Assembly: GCF_009738185.1 (NCBI RefSeq)
Contig: NZ_CP046509.1
Coordinates: 1,243,501 to 1,307,500, forward strand
Direction of reading: 5' to 3'
DNA length: 64,000 nucleotides
From: Erwinia sorbitola
Lineage (GTDB): Bacteria > Pseudomonadota > Gammaproteobacteria > Enterobacterales > Enterobacteriaceae
Shown: positions 1-8,204 of the stretch, piece by piece
Layout: every line of letters starts with the position of its first letter
Numbering within the stretch: position 1 is the stretch's first letter
The notes under the pieces: generated by a model
What the model was told of the DNA's origin: nothing
The model's database searches: none
Seen by the model: only the letters and a program-made list of their open reading frames with translations
Program-made: the position numbers and the translations under genes

Positions 1-526
1 CGACGACCTGCTGGCGGATATGACGCAGAATAACGTATACCAGCAGGGCAATCGCTAAAAACCCCAGCAGGCAGGTGAGTGCCGCCAGGCGCATTTTCAG
101 CTCCGCCCAGTGCTGTAACGCCAGTACAAACTGGTCTATTTTTTCCACCTGCTGCATCACCTGCTGATGATTTTTTACCCCCGCCGTGGCGGGCTGCCTG
201 GCTGCATTCAGTAGTTCGCGGTAGCGCTGGCGCACAGTAGCGGGCACGTAGAAACGATCCAGTGCCTGAAGTGCCGGGGAGTGCAGAGTGCGCTGATAGT
301 CAGCAATATGCTGTGCATAAAGTGGGGAGGTGGTGGTTGCGTCCCAGTTCAGGCGCCAGACCTGCATTCGCAGCGAGCCTGACAGATTGACCGCTTCCGC
401 ATCGCGCAGACTGCCGGAAAGCGTCAGCAGCGCCAGTCCGCTGGAGATAACGGACAGTAAGACGATGGTAAATAGTGCGCGGGCCAGACTGTGAGTCAGG
501 GAGCGTGTCGTTGCCAAAATAATCAT
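1..526 (-). CDS. narQ: Nitrate/nitrite sensor kinase NarQ, N-terminal part
   Basis: The minus strand encodes the first 175 residues of a sensor kinase; the rest lies beyond the left edge. The start ATG at 524-526 follows a TAAGGATG-like context. Residues about 13-35 form the first membrane segment. Next comes a P-box-like stretch with the residues SLRDAEAVNLSGSLRM, typical of the nitrate-binding periplasmic domain of NarX/NarQ. A second membrane segment ends the visible part, followed by a basic IRQQVV stretch leading to the HAMP domain. Known role of the family: inner-membrane detection of nitrate and nitrite and phosphorylation of NarL/NarP. In E. coli narQ lies near nudK, tktB and talA as here, which supports the name. 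Kinase domains are not visible. Confidence 0.86.
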   Translation of the reverse strand, partial: MIILATTRSLTHSLARALFTIVLLSVISSGLALLTLSGSLRDAEAVNLSGSLRMQVWRLNWDATTTSPLYAQHIADYQRTLHSPALQALDRFYVPATVRQRYRELLNAARQPATAGVKNHQQVMQQVEKIDQFVLALQHWAELKMRLAALTCLLGFLAIALLVYVILRHIRQQVV

Positions 527-783
527 CCTTAATTTTAGGGTGGTTATTATAACGCTATGCCATGATTTACTGAAGAGGCAGCACCTGGCCCGTCACGCAA
601 CGTTACATACGCCGGGTTTATAGAGACTGGTTTACATTTCTTGGCGCAATCGTGCTCAATGCCAACAATGTTTTAATGCCTTTACCGGGCGCTCACGCTG
701 CTTTTCATTGAGTTGGTAATAATTAATCCCATCACCACATATCAATCAAGGATTTATTAACCAAGAATTTCAGGAGCACCGTT

Positions 784-1059
784 ATGAATAAGATACTCCC
801 CGCTATGATCACGGCCATTATGTTAGCTGCAACTTCGTTCTCTACCCTGGCGGCCACGGAAGTTGATCACGGCGAGGCAAGCACCATGCATAGCATGGGC
901 ATGGTTTCGGTTTCTGGTGTAAGAGGTACGATGGATGATTTAACCCGGCAACTGGCAGAGAAAGCTTCTGCGCAGGGTGCCAGCAGCTATCGCGTAATTG
1001 GTGCCAGCACACCTGGTGACTCCAGCCATTGGTTGGGCAACGCTGAAATTTACCGTTAA
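784..1059 (+). CDS. BhsA/McbA-like (DUF1471/YdgH family) small exported protein
   Basis: A 91-residue protein with a signal peptide (about residues 1-23, cleavage near ALA) and a mature domain of about 68 residues. The domain contains the VSGVRGTMDDL and GASSYRV segments typical of the DUF1471/BhsA-McbA fold. A good AGGAG lies 7 bases before the ATG. Members of this family are periplasmic or outer-membrane-associated stress and biofilm proteins in enterobacteria (YdgH, BhsA, McbA, YhcN); which paralogue this is cannot be decided. It stands alone, with a terminator hairpin about 80 bases downstream, so it is probably a single-gene transcript. Biochemical activity is unknown. Confidence 0.8.
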   Translation: MNKILPAMITAIMLAATSFSTLAATEVDHGEASTMHSMGMVSVSGVRGTMDDLTRQLAEKASAQGASSYRVIGASTPGDSSHWLGNAEIYR

Positions 1060-1412
1060 TCCCGTTTTATTCTGTTCCCTGTCTGTCCCTGTAGTACCCG
1101 AAGTTCCTGTAGTCCCTGTAGCCCTTTAGTGCTTTCACTGACCGACCGCAAATTGTGGTCGGTTTTTTTATGCGCCATTCGACAAAAATTACAAAAGCTC
1201 ACGATTTCCAGCGTGGAATTTTTGCGTCAAATAACCAGAACGGTTAGGATGCATCGCCGTGATTTTCCTGCTTGCGTCATGAATAAAACTACAGCAGCCA
1301 GGGAGATCAAACCTGATATGCGCCACGCAGCGCAATCGATTGGTTGGCACATAAACAGGATACCCGGGACAGGTAGCCGCATCACTTTTTGGACAGGAAA
1401 ACAGGACAGAAA
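1060..1412. other. Intergenic region before ansP
   Basis: These 353 bases hold the terminator of the preceding gene (1141-1169), preceded by a short run of near-repeats (CCTGTAGT / CCCTGTAG at about 1088-1122), and then the presumed leader and promoter of ansP. No convincing gene is seen; the open frames crossing it lack family resemblance and good start sites. Confidence 0.6.
1141..1169 (+). terminator. Rho-independent terminator after the BhsA-like gene
   Basis: The stem ACCGACCGC/GTGGTCGGT has one mismatch and a 5-base loop, and is followed by seven T residues. It lies 82 bases after the stop codon. Confidence 0.8.
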
Positions 1413-2861
1413 ATGAACGCTGAAAAAAAAACGGGCGCCGAAAAGCGCGCGGCAAAAAGACGTTGGTTAAATTCTCATGATTCTGGCTACCATAAGGCCA
1501 TGGATAATCGCCACGTACAGATGATTGCCATCGGTGGTGCGATTGGTACCGGCCTGTTTCTCGGTGCCGGTTCCCGTTTGCAGGCCGCTGGCCCTGCGCT
1601 GGCCATTGTGTATCTGGTCTGCGGTATCTTCTCTTTCTTCATTCTCCGTGCGCTGGGTGAACTGGTGCTGCACCGTCCTTCCAGCGGCAGCTTCGTTTCT
1701 TACTCCCGCGAATTTTTGGGTGAAAAAGCCTCCTATGTGGCAGGCTGGATGTATTTTGTAAACTGGGCGATGACCGGCATCGTCGATATCACCGCCGTGG
1801 CGCTCTATATGCACTATTGGGGCGCATTTGGTGATGTGCCGCAGTGGGTATTTGCCCTCGGTGCGCTCGCCATTGTTGGCACCATGAACATGATCGGCGT
1901 GAAATGGTTTGCCGAGATGGAGTTCTGGTTTGCGCTGATTAAAGTGTTGGCGATTGTAATTTTCCTCGTGGTGGGCGTGGTGTTCCTCGGCAGCGGTAAG
2001 CCGCTGGATGGGAACGCTACCGGGTTCCATCTGATCAGCGATAACGGCGGTTTCTTCCCTAACGGCCTGATGCCAGCGCTGGTGCTGGTGCAGGGTGTGG
2101 TCTTCGCCTTTGCTTCCATCGAACTGGTGGGTACGGCAGCCGGAGAGTGTAAAGACCCGAAAACCATGCTGCCGAAAGCTATCAATAGCGTGATCTGGCG
2201 TATCGGTCTGTTCTACGTTGGTTCGGTGGTGCTGCTGGTGCTGCTGCTGCCGTGGAATGCCTATCAGGCAGGGCAGAGTCCGTTTGTAACTTTCTTCTCT
2301 AAACTGGGCGTCCCTTACGTTGGCAGTATCATGAATATCGTGGTGCTGAGTGCTGCGCTCTCCAGCCTCAACTCAGGCCTTTATTCCACCGGGCGTATTC
2401 TGCGTTCGATGTCGATGGGCGGTTCTGCACCTAAGTTCATGTCAAAAATGAGCGGCCAGCAGGTTCCCTATATGGGCATCCTGGTGACTATTGGCGTCTA
2501 CATTATTGGCGTCTGGCTGAACTATGTCGTGCCTTCACGGGTGTTTGAGATCGTGCTGAACGTTGCTGCGCTGGGTATCCTCTCTTCCTGGGCATTTATC
2601 GTGGTGTGCCAGATGCGTCTGCGCAAAGCGATTAAAGAAGGCAAAGCTGAAGATGTCAGCTTTAAGCTGCCGTGGGCGCCGTTTACTTCATGGCTGACCC
2701 TGCTGTTCCTGTTTAGCGTGCTGGTGCTGATGGCGTTTGACTACCCGAACGGCACTTACACCATTGCCTCCATCCCGCTGATCGCGGTGGTGTTAGTCCT
2801 TGGCTGGTTTGGCGCACGCAAGCGTGTTCATGCGCTGGCGAAGGAAGAACAGAACCATTAA
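1413..2861 (+). CDS. ansP: L-asparagine permease AnsP
   Basis: A 482-residue transporter of the APC family (amino acid transporter group) with about 12 membrane segments. It matches E. coli AnsP nearly residue for residue through most of its length: the start of TM1 (QMIAIGGAIGTGLF), RALGELVLHRPSSGSF, and the AFASIELVGTAAGECKDP region. It imports asparagine across the inner membrane by proton symport. The ATG at 1413 is chosen because AGGA lies 6 bases upstream and the N-terminal cytosolic tail (about 30 residues, KRRWLNSHDSGYHKAM) matches the family; an upstream in-frame TTG at 1389 is less likely. It is monocistronic here and is followed by a repeat array instead of a simple terminator. Confidence 0.95.
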   Translation: MNAEKKTGAEKRAAKRRWLNSHDSGYHKAMDNRHVQMIAIGGAIGTGLFLGAGSRLQAAGPALAIVYLVCGIFSFFILRALGELVLHRPSSGSFVSYSREFLGEKASYVAGWMYFVNWAMTGIVDITAVALYMHYWGAFGDVPQWVFALGALAIVGTMNMIGVKWFAEMEFWFALIKVLAIVIFLVVGVVFLGSGKPLDGNATGFHLISDNGGFFPNGLMPALVLVQGVVFAFASIELVGTAAGECKDPKTMLPKAINSVIWRIGLFYVGSVVLLVLLLPWNAYQAGQSPFVTFFSKLGVPYVGSIMNIVVLSAALSSLNSGLYSTGRILRSMSMGGSAPKFMSKMSGQQVPYMGILVTIGVYIIGVWLNYVVPSRVFEIVLNVAALGILSSWAFIVVCQMRLRKAIKEGKAEDVSFKLPWAPFTSWLTLLFLFSVLVLMAFDYPNGTYTIASIPLIAVVLVLGWFGARKRVHALAKEEQNH

Positions 2862-2887
2862 TGGTTACGGGGCAGGCAGATCTGCCC

Positions 2888-3070
2888 CGTTTTCCCCCGC
2901 CGATATCCCGCAGGTGTCAGTCACGTCAACCCCGTTTCCCCCGCCGATATCCCGTAGGGGTCAGGCACGTCAACCCCGTTTCCCCCCCGATATCCCGCAG
3001 GTGTCAGTCACGTCAACCCCGTTTCCCCCGCCGATATCCCGTAGGGGTCAGGCATGCCTGACCCGTTTTC
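2888..3070 (+). repeat. 44-bp tandem repeat ending in a GGGTCAGG palindrome
   Basis: Four tandem units are anchored on CGATATCCCG at 2901, 2945, 2988 and 3032 (spacing 44, 43, 44). Units alternate between two types, CGCAGGTGTCAGTCACGTC and CGTAGGGGTCAGGCACGTC, so the array is also two copies of an 87/88-bp dimer. The last unit ends in a 20-bp perfect palindrome, GGGTCAGGCATGCCTGACCC (3045-3064), followed by GTTTTCCCC. That palindrome could act as a terminator for ansP. Related copies occur at 39511 and 58202. Open frames across the array are by-products of its C-rich composition. Confidence 0.85.
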
Positions 3071-3146
3071 CCCTGCGTTTCAGATAGTTTTCCATGCCAT
3101 TGCGTTCTAAAATGACAGGCTCCTGATGAGTTACCACGGAGACTGT

Positions 3147-3725
3147 ATGTCAGCCAAGATCGACGTCATCAAAAATAAAGTTCTCTCCGAGAACTGGTTC
3201 GTCCTGCGCAATTTCACTTACGATCTCACCGCCAAAGATGGCACTACTCTGCGCCATAAGCGCGAAGTCTATGACCGTGGCAACGGTGCCACCATCCTGC
3301 TGTACAACCGTGATAAAAATAGCGTGGTGCTGACGCGGCAGTTCCGTATCGCCACCTGGGTTAACGGCAATCCGAGCGGGATGCTGATTGAGACCTGCGC
3401 CGGTCTGCTGGATGATGACTCTCCGGAGGAGTGCATTCGTCGGGAAGCTGTTGAAGAGACCGGCTATGTGGTGGGGGAAGTGGAGAAGCTGTTTGAGCTT
3501 TATATGTCTCCGGGTGGCGTAACGGAAATGGTGCACTTCTTCGCCGCCGAGTACAGCGAAACGCAGCGTGAAAACGCGGGCGGGGGGATCGATGATGAAG
3601 ATATCGATGTGCTGGAAATTACCTTCCCGGAAGCCTGGGCAATGGTGAAAGATGGCCGCATTAAAGACGGTAAAACCGTTACGCTATTGCAGCATGCGCT
3701 GCTGGCGGGCTGGCTCCATCATTAA
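3147..3725 (+). CDS. nudK: GDP-mannose pyrophosphatase NudK
   Basis: A 192-residue Nudix hydrolase. The Nudix box is intact at about residues 90-112 (G-x5-E-x7-R-E-A-V-E-E-T-G-Y). E. coli NudK hydrolyses GDP-mannose to GMP and mannose-1-phosphate, and the segments RHKREVYDRGNGATILLYN and FELYMSPGGVTE match it closely. The ATG at 3147 is preferred because GGAG lies 6 bases upstream and the length equals the E. coli protein (191); an earlier in-frame ATG at 3126 would add 7 residues. The neighbourhood (narQ side, tktB/talA beyond) is the same as in E. coli apart from the inserted block that follows. Confidence 0.93.
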   Translation: MSAKIDVIKNKVLSENWFVLRNFTYDLTAKDGTTLRHKREVYDRGNGATILLYNRDKNSVVLTRQFRIATWVNGNPSGMLIETCAGLLDDDSPEECIRREAVEETGYVVGEVEKLFELYMSPGGVTEMVHFFAAEYSETQRENAGGGIDDEDIDVLEITFPEAWAMVKDGRIKDGKTVTLLQHALLAGWLHH

Positions 3726-3891
3726 TACGCTGGATGACGGTCTGTGTGGGTTCAACCGATCATCTCTGCTAACGACGACTGTGCGATAAATCCGATTGAG
3801 CCGCTGACAGGATCTGCGCATGATAAACACTATGCACGGACTGGCCGTGATGTTGTTTTTCTGCATTACCTTACAGGGACCTCATTAATCA

Positions 3892-4986
3892 ATGTCTTAC
3901 TGGACGAAATGGTTATTGCTGATTTCGCTCTCTTCTGTTGCTGCTGTGCAGGCGCAGCCGCTACAGAAGACGTTTTCTGACTGGCAGATCACCTGTAACA
4001 ACCTCAACAGCTGTGAAGTACGCAGTATCCCGGGTAACAATGGTCTGGCGATGACGCTGGCGCGGGACGCCGGAAATGAAGCTCCGGCACAGCTGCGTAT
4101 TGATTATGGCAATCGTTACAGCGGCAAGCTGCCTGGCGGTGCTTTGCAGGATAACCTGCTGCTGGACGGGCAGCGGCTGAAGCTCGATCTCAAACACTGG
4201 GAGGTGGAACCACATCATCTGCTCACCAATCACGGTATCTCAATTGATGAGTTTCTGGCCCAGGTGATGGATGCCGACAGTATTCAGCTACTCTATCGGG
4301 CGGATGCCACCATAAGTCTGCACGGGCTGAAGGCCGCACTGCTATTGATGGATGAGGTGCAGGGGAGAATTAACAGTACCAGCGCATGGATCCAGCGTGG
4401 CGACCGTGCCGCCAGCAATGTGCCGCCAGCACCGGCGCTACCGCAGATAAACACGCCGCTGCGTGCTCCGCAGGCATTAACGCACGAAGAGTCCAGCGGG
4501 CTGATCGATTTTGGTACCTGGCGGGTTAACAGCGATAGCTGCTCGCTGAATCCACTACAGCGTGAAGTCAGCGTTTCACCCCTCAGCGATGATAAAGCGC
4601 TGCTGCTGGTGAGCTGCGAAATGGGCGCTTATAACATTATTGATCTGGCATTCGAAGTTTCACGCAGCCAGCCGTATATATCGAAAAGCATTACGCTGAC
4701 GCTACCATTTTCACCACCGGAGCGCAGCGATAATCAGCTTGAACTGGTCAATGCTGACTTTGACGCCGCCCGGGGTGAACTGCTGACCTTCAGTAAAGGC
4801 CGGGGGTTAGGAGATTGTGGCGTAGCGACACGCTGGCAGTATAATGGCCGGCAGTTTGTGCTGGCGGAATATGCTCAGGAGAGCACCTGCGACGCGTGGC
4901 ACAGCAGCGATCAGTGGCCAATGTTGTGGGAGAGCAAGAGCGCTCCGCCGCAGGAGAGTGCGTCAGTAGAGATGCAGCAGCAGTAG
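3892..4986 (+). CDS. DUF1176 domain-containing exported protein
   Basis: A 364-residue protein with a signal peptide (about residues 1-22, ending AAVQA-QP). The mature part begins with FSDWQITCNNLNSCEVRSI, which resembles the start of DUF1176 proteins. It keeps the family's paired-cysteine pattern (CNNLNSC, DSCSLNP, SCEMG, GDCG, STCD). The family is periplasmic and of unknown function. The gene stands between nudK and the convergent mipA-like gene and appears to be transcribed alone. It is absent from this place in E. coli, so the block from here to about 8.1 kb is accessory. No enzymatic motif is recognised. Confidence 0.75.
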   Translation: MSYWTKWLLLISLSSVAAVQAQPLQKTFSDWQITCNNLNSCEVRSIPGNNGLAMTLARDAGNEAPAQLRIDYGNRYSGKLPGGALQDNLLLDGQRLKLDLKHWEVEPHHLLTNHGISIDEFLAQVMDADSIQLLYRADATISLHGLKAALLLMDEVQGRINSTSAWIQRGDRAASNVPPAPALPQINTPLRAPQALTHEESSGLIDFGTWRVNSDSCSLNPLQREVSVSPLSDDKALLLVSCEMGAYNIIDLAFEVSRSQPYISKSITLTLPFSPPERSDNQLELVNADFDAARGELLTFSKGRGLGDCGVATRWQYNGRQFVLAEYAQESTCDAWHSSDQWPMLWESKSAPPQESASVEMQQQ

Positions 4987-5026
4987 ATCGGAGAGAAAGA
5001 CGGTGCAGGCTACATAGCGGGGAGCT

Positions 5027-5051
5027 AAAAGCGTTAATCCTCTGCTTTTTT
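5027..5051. terminator. Weak bidirectional terminator between convergent genes
   Basis: AAAAGC pairs with GCTTTTTT across an 11-base loop, between the stop codons of the DUF1176 gene and the mipA-like gene. The stem is short, so efficiency is doubtful. Confidence 0.4.
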
Positions 5052-5053
5052 CC

Positions 5054-5845
5054 TCAGTCAAAGGTGTAGGTGACGGCTGCCGTGACGGTGGCTTCATTGC
5101 GACGAAATACAATCGGACTTTTATCAGTTCGATGGCTCAACCAGGTATAGCCCGCCTCCAGCATGGTGCCCCACTGCGGGGTAAACCGATGCCCCCATGT
5201 CAGACTGTTTTGCACTCCGTAAAGCCCGCCTGTCGTTGAATAGCGCCGATAACCGCTGCGGATATGTTGCCGATCGCTAACGCCATAAAATGTATTCATA
5301 TAGCGACTGTCGCCGAATAAAGCCGCCGACTGAAACACAAGGGTGTCGCTTTCATCCTGAAAAGGGATCAGCGACACCGATGTCTGATACTGCACGCCCT
5401 GACTGTCGGTTAACGGCAGGGTGGCTTTGCCTTCTACGGAGAGCCACGGTACGATTGTCCAGCCAACGGCTACCGCCGTGTTCATCACCGCATCAATATT
5501 TCCCATTCCTCGCAGTTTCTTGGATCCGTCGCGCCATGAGGAGTTTTTGTCCGAGCGCCCCAGACTGTAGCCCAGGGTGTGTTCGAGATACAGCCCTGAG
5601 TCAGACTGTAAGTCATATCCCAGACCATCTTGCGAGTTGAAAAAAAATGCTCCGTCGCGGGCATCTATCACCGGTGCGAAATTGAACTGACGCTTATCTG
5701 AACCGCTGTAGCGCGGTGCGTTGCTGGCGGCGATGCCCACGGTGAGGCTTCTTGCAGCCAGAACGGCGGCGTCGGCCCCGGCCATAAGCGTGATATTGGC
5801 GAATGCAATACAGCTAATGCACAGGCTAAATTTTCTGGTTATCAT
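5054..5845 (-). CDS. MipA/OmpV family outer-membrane protein
   Basis: A 263-residue predicted outer-membrane beta-barrel with a signal peptide of about 27 residues (cleavage near ADA-AVLAA). The mature N-terminus has the family features: SLTVGIAASNAPRYSGSDK (the PxYxGSD-like segment), then AFFFNSQDGLGYDL and strongly alternating strands to the C-terminal VTYTFD. MipA/OmpV proteins were first described as scaffolds linking MltA to PBP1B and as osmolarity-linked porin-like proteins; several are induced by polymyxins or metals through two-component systems. It is divergent from a response regulator and kinase gene pair 120 bases away, which suggests it is their target. The exact ligand is unknown. 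Confidence 0.85.
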   Translation of the reverse strand: MITRKFSLCISCIAFANITLMAGADAAVLAARSLTVGIAASNAPRYSGSDKRQFNFAPVIDARDGAFFFNSQDGLGYDLQSDSGLYLEHTLGYSLGRSDKNSSWRDGSKKLRGMGNIDAVMNTAVAVGWTIVPWLSVEGKATLPLTDSQGVQYQTSVSLIPFQDESDTLVFQSAALFGDSRYMNTFYGVSDRQHIRSGYRRYSTTGGLYGVQNSLTWGHRFTPQWGTMLEAGYTWLSHRTDKSPIVFRRNEATVTAAVTYTFD

Positions 5846-5926
5846 CGTCGCTCCTCAGCACCAATCAAGCCGGCCCCCAAATGGCCGCACATCTGATAGC
5901 GAATGATGAACAGGCAGTGTCAATTT

Positions 5927-5958
5927 ACTGCCAGGGTTTTATGAAGAAACTGTCAAGG
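5927..5958 (+). promoter_or_regulatory. Possible response-regulator direct repeat between mipA-like gene and its two-component system
   Basis: ACTGCCAGGG (5927-5936) and ACTGTCAAGG (5949-5958) are direct repeats spaced 22 bases start to start, about two helical turns. OmpR-family regulators commonly bind such tandem half-sites. The second copy overlaps the ribosome binding site of the response-regulator gene. Confidence 0.4.
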
Positions 5959-5965
5959 TGCGCAA

Positions 5966-6661
5966 ATGCAGATGAAACGTATACTGATTATTGAGGACGA
6001 TGCGGATGCGGCTAACGTTCTGGAAGCCTATCTGCGTCGGGAAAATTACAATGTTGCCATTGCGGGTGACGGTATCACCGGCCTGGAAATGTCACAAAGC
6101 TGGAAGCCGGATCTGATTTTGCTGGATATTATGCTGCCCGGTATGAATGGCAGTGATGTACTGGCTGCGGTACGGCGCAAGGGCGATATTCCGGTGATCA
6201 TGGTTTCAGCGATGGGTGAAACGCCGGATAAAATAGGCGCGCTACGCTACGGGGCTGATGATTACGTGGTTAAACCGTATAACCCGGCAGAGGTGGTGGC
6301 ACGCGTTCATGCTGTGCTGCGCCGGACATCGGGCCGCACCGATCAGAAAACGATCCTGAGCTGGCAGGGACTGGAGGTGGATATGGAATCCCTTACTGCG
6401 GTTGTCAGAAATGACGGTGAAAACCCGGTGTTGCTGGAACTTACGCCGACGGAATTTTCACTGCTCACCACGCTAATGCACTCCCAGAACTATCCATTTT
6501 CCCGTCAGCAACTGCTGGAGCGCTGCCTGCCAGAGAGCGAGGCGCTGGAACGTGTCGTTGATACCCACGTTTATAATTTGCGTAAAAAGCTCGAAAACGC
6601 CGGAATTGTTGATGTTTTGCATAATGTTCGCGGCGTGGGCTACCGGTTCAGACAGCCATGA
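5966..6661 (+). CDS. OmpR-family response regulator, mipA-linked
   Basis: A 231-residue two-domain regulator. The receiver domain covers residues about 4-118: acidic pair EDD near residue 10, phospho-acceptor Asp in LILLDIMLPG near residue 54, conserved Lys in VVKPYNP near residue 104. A winged-helix DNA-binding domain follows to the end (LTPTEFSLLTTL, VVDTHVYNLRKKLE, VRGVGYRF). It resembles the BaeR/AdeR branch, but an ortholog cannot be named. AAGGTG precedes the ATG by 5 bases. It overlaps the kinase gene by 4 bases (ATGA), so the two are translationally coupled. Its target is probably the divergent mipA-like gene. Confidence 0.85.
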   Translation: MQMKRILIIEDDADAANVLEAYLRRENYNVAIAGDGITGLEMSQSWKPDLILLDIMLPGMNGSDVLAAVRRKGDIPVIMVSAMGETPDKIGALRYGADDYVVKPYNPAEVVARVHAVLRRTSGRTDQKTILSWQGLEVDMESLTAVVRNDGENPVLLELTPTEFSLLTTLMHSQNYPFSRQQLLERCLPESEALERVVDTHVYNLRKKLENAGIVDVLHNVRGVGYRFRQP

Positions 6662-7860
6662 CACAGCAAAAAAAACAGTCCCTTTGGCGCTGGATATGCA
6701 TGCGTATCCTCGCGCTTACAATCGGATCGGTAATTTTAATCGCCTTCAGCATGTGGTTACGTTCCCTTATTCAGTACTACTGGGTGATGAATCATATGCC
6801 CGCCTCTCAGCGTGATGAGCTGGCACTGTTGCTGAAGAACCCGCAACGGGATGCCGCTCGCTTTCATCAGCTGATCGATGCGGGCTGGGGGATCAATTAT
6901 TCTACGCCCAGCATTGCCTCCTCGGACTGGCTGATGCTGGCAGCGTTAATTGCCCTTGCCCTTCCGGTTATCGTTATCTTTGGATTGCGCGCCGCCAGAC
7001 CGCTGTCGGTGCAGTTCAGCCGGCTGGCAACGGCAGCCCGTTGTGTGGCGCGCGGCGAGTTTGGTGCACGGGCCGCTACGGTTGAAAACGCCCCCGCCGA
7101 ACTGGTGCAGTTTACGGAGGATTTCAACGTGATGTCCCGTCAGCTTGAGCGCTACGATCGTGAGCTGCGTGCTTCACATGTGGCGATGGCGCACGAACTG
7201 CGTTCGCCGCTGACGGCCGCTATTGGGCGTCTTCAGGGAATGATAGACGGCGTGTTTGAGCCTAATCCGACCCAGCTAAATATGGTGATGAAACAGCTTC
7301 AGCACCTTCATCGCCTGACGGATGAACTGCACCTGCTTTCCCTCGCGGATGCCGGTCAGCTGTCATTTACGCTCAACACTTTTGACTTAGCCGAGCTGCT
7401 GCGTGAGCGGGTGATATGGATGAAACCCCAGGCCGAAGCGGCGGGAATGGAGATGCGCATCAGCGCTGCCCATCCCGCCATCTTTACCGGGGATCCCTTC
7501 CGTCTGGGGCAGGTATTTACCATCCTGATGGAAAACGCCGTACGGTACGCTGCCGAAGGCAAGCTGCTAACCATCGATATTCAGCGGCGGGCAGCGGGTT
7601 ATCTGATTACCTTTACCGATTGTGGTCCGGGGGTAGCCCCCGATTTTTTGCCGCTGATGTTTGAGCGTTTTACGCGAGGCGACTCTTCACGAGCGCGTCA
7701 CTCAGGCGGCAGTGGGCTGGGTTTGTCGATTGCCCGGGCGATTTGTGAGGCCTGCGGCGGGGAGCTGGTGGCCTCATCACCGGCCGGGCACGGTCTGGCG
7801 ATAAGCCTGCATCTGCCTTTTGTAACACCGGAGGCCGGAATAAAAAATTACATGCATTGA
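6658..7860 (+). CDS. Sensor histidine kinase, mipA-linked
   Basis: A 400-residue kinase with membrane segments at about 13-35 and 90-112 enclosing a periplasmic loop of about 55 residues. HAMP follows (about 112-165). The H-box is VAMAHELRSPLTAAIGRLQG with the phospho-accepting His near residue 179. The catalytic domain has an N-box (ILMENAVRYA), a G1 box (DCGPG) and a G2 box (GGSGLGLSIA). The overall shape is like AdeS-type kinases. It forms an operon with the preceding regulator gene. The short periplasmic loop suggests sensing of membrane or envelope stress, but the signal is unknown. Confidence 0.85.
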   Translation: MTQQKKQSLWRWICMRILALTIGSVILIAFSMWLRSLIQYYWVMNHMPASQRDELALLLKNPQRDAARFHQLIDAGWGINYSTPSIASSDWLMLAALIALALPVIVIFGLRAARPLSVQFSRLATAARCVARGEFGARAATVENAPAELVQFTEDFNVMSRQLERYDRELRASHVAMAHELRSPLTAAIGRLQGMIDGVFEPNPTQLNMVMKQLQHLHRLTDELHLLSLADAGQLSFTLNTFDLAELLRERVIWMKPQAEAAGMEMRISAAHPAIFTGDPFRLGQVFTILMENAVRYAAEGKLLTIDIQRRAAGYLITFTDCGPGVAPDFLPLMFERFTRGDSSRARHSGGSGLGLSIARAICEACGGELVASSPAGHGLAISLHLPFVTPEAGIKNYMH

Positions 7861-7938
7861 CGATTTCTTGATGATATATGCAGCAAATCTGGTCAGTCAG
7901 CCGTTGTAATAGAGCTATTACCGTTAAGGAATTGCGCT

Positions 7939-8100
7939 ATGACCGACTGCTTAACTGATTATTTCCGTGACATATTGCACCATCTTAATTTCATCTGCCG
8001 GATCTCTCCCCATATTCTGTGGATAGCCACGCTGATGCTGGTATTTATGCTGACCGTCTGGGTAATAAAGAAAAAGAATCGTCGTTTTATGCACGCCTGA
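7939..8100 (+). CDS. Putative 53-residue single-span membrane peptide
   Basis: A short frame not recognised as any known family. It begins at an ATG with TAAGGA 8 bases upstream and ends at the TGA at 8098-8100. Residues about 23-41 are a strongly hydrophobic span (IATLMLVFMLTVWVI) followed at once by a basic tail KKKNRRF, as expected for a small inner-membrane protein with a cytosolic C-terminus. It lies 78 bases after the mipA-linked kinase gene in the same direction and could belong to that transcript as a small regulator of the kinase; this is inference. The absence of a recognised homologue leaves open that it is spurious. Confidence 0.5.
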   Translation: MTDCLTDYFRDILHHLNFICRISPHILWIATLMLVFMLTVWVIKKKNRRFMHA

Positions 8101-8151
8101 TTCGCTGCTGTCAGGGGGGCGGAGTAAACAGGGAAGGGCAGCGTAAGCCAT

Positions 8152-8184
8152 AAAAAAACCGCCTCACGATGAAGGCGGTTTTTC
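8152..8184 (-). terminator. Terminator of tktB
   Basis: Stem of AACCGCC/GGCGGTT around TCACGATGAA, with T runs on both sides, 20 bases beyond the tktB stop. It can also stop plus-strand transcripts from the small membrane gene. Confidence 0.85.
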
Positions 8185-8204
8185 AATACAGAGTGTGAAA
8201 GCTA

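Noticed and set aside
2800..3087. Pro/Arg-rich frames over the ansP tandem array
   Set aside because: Products of a C-rich tandem repeat; no ribosome site and no domain.
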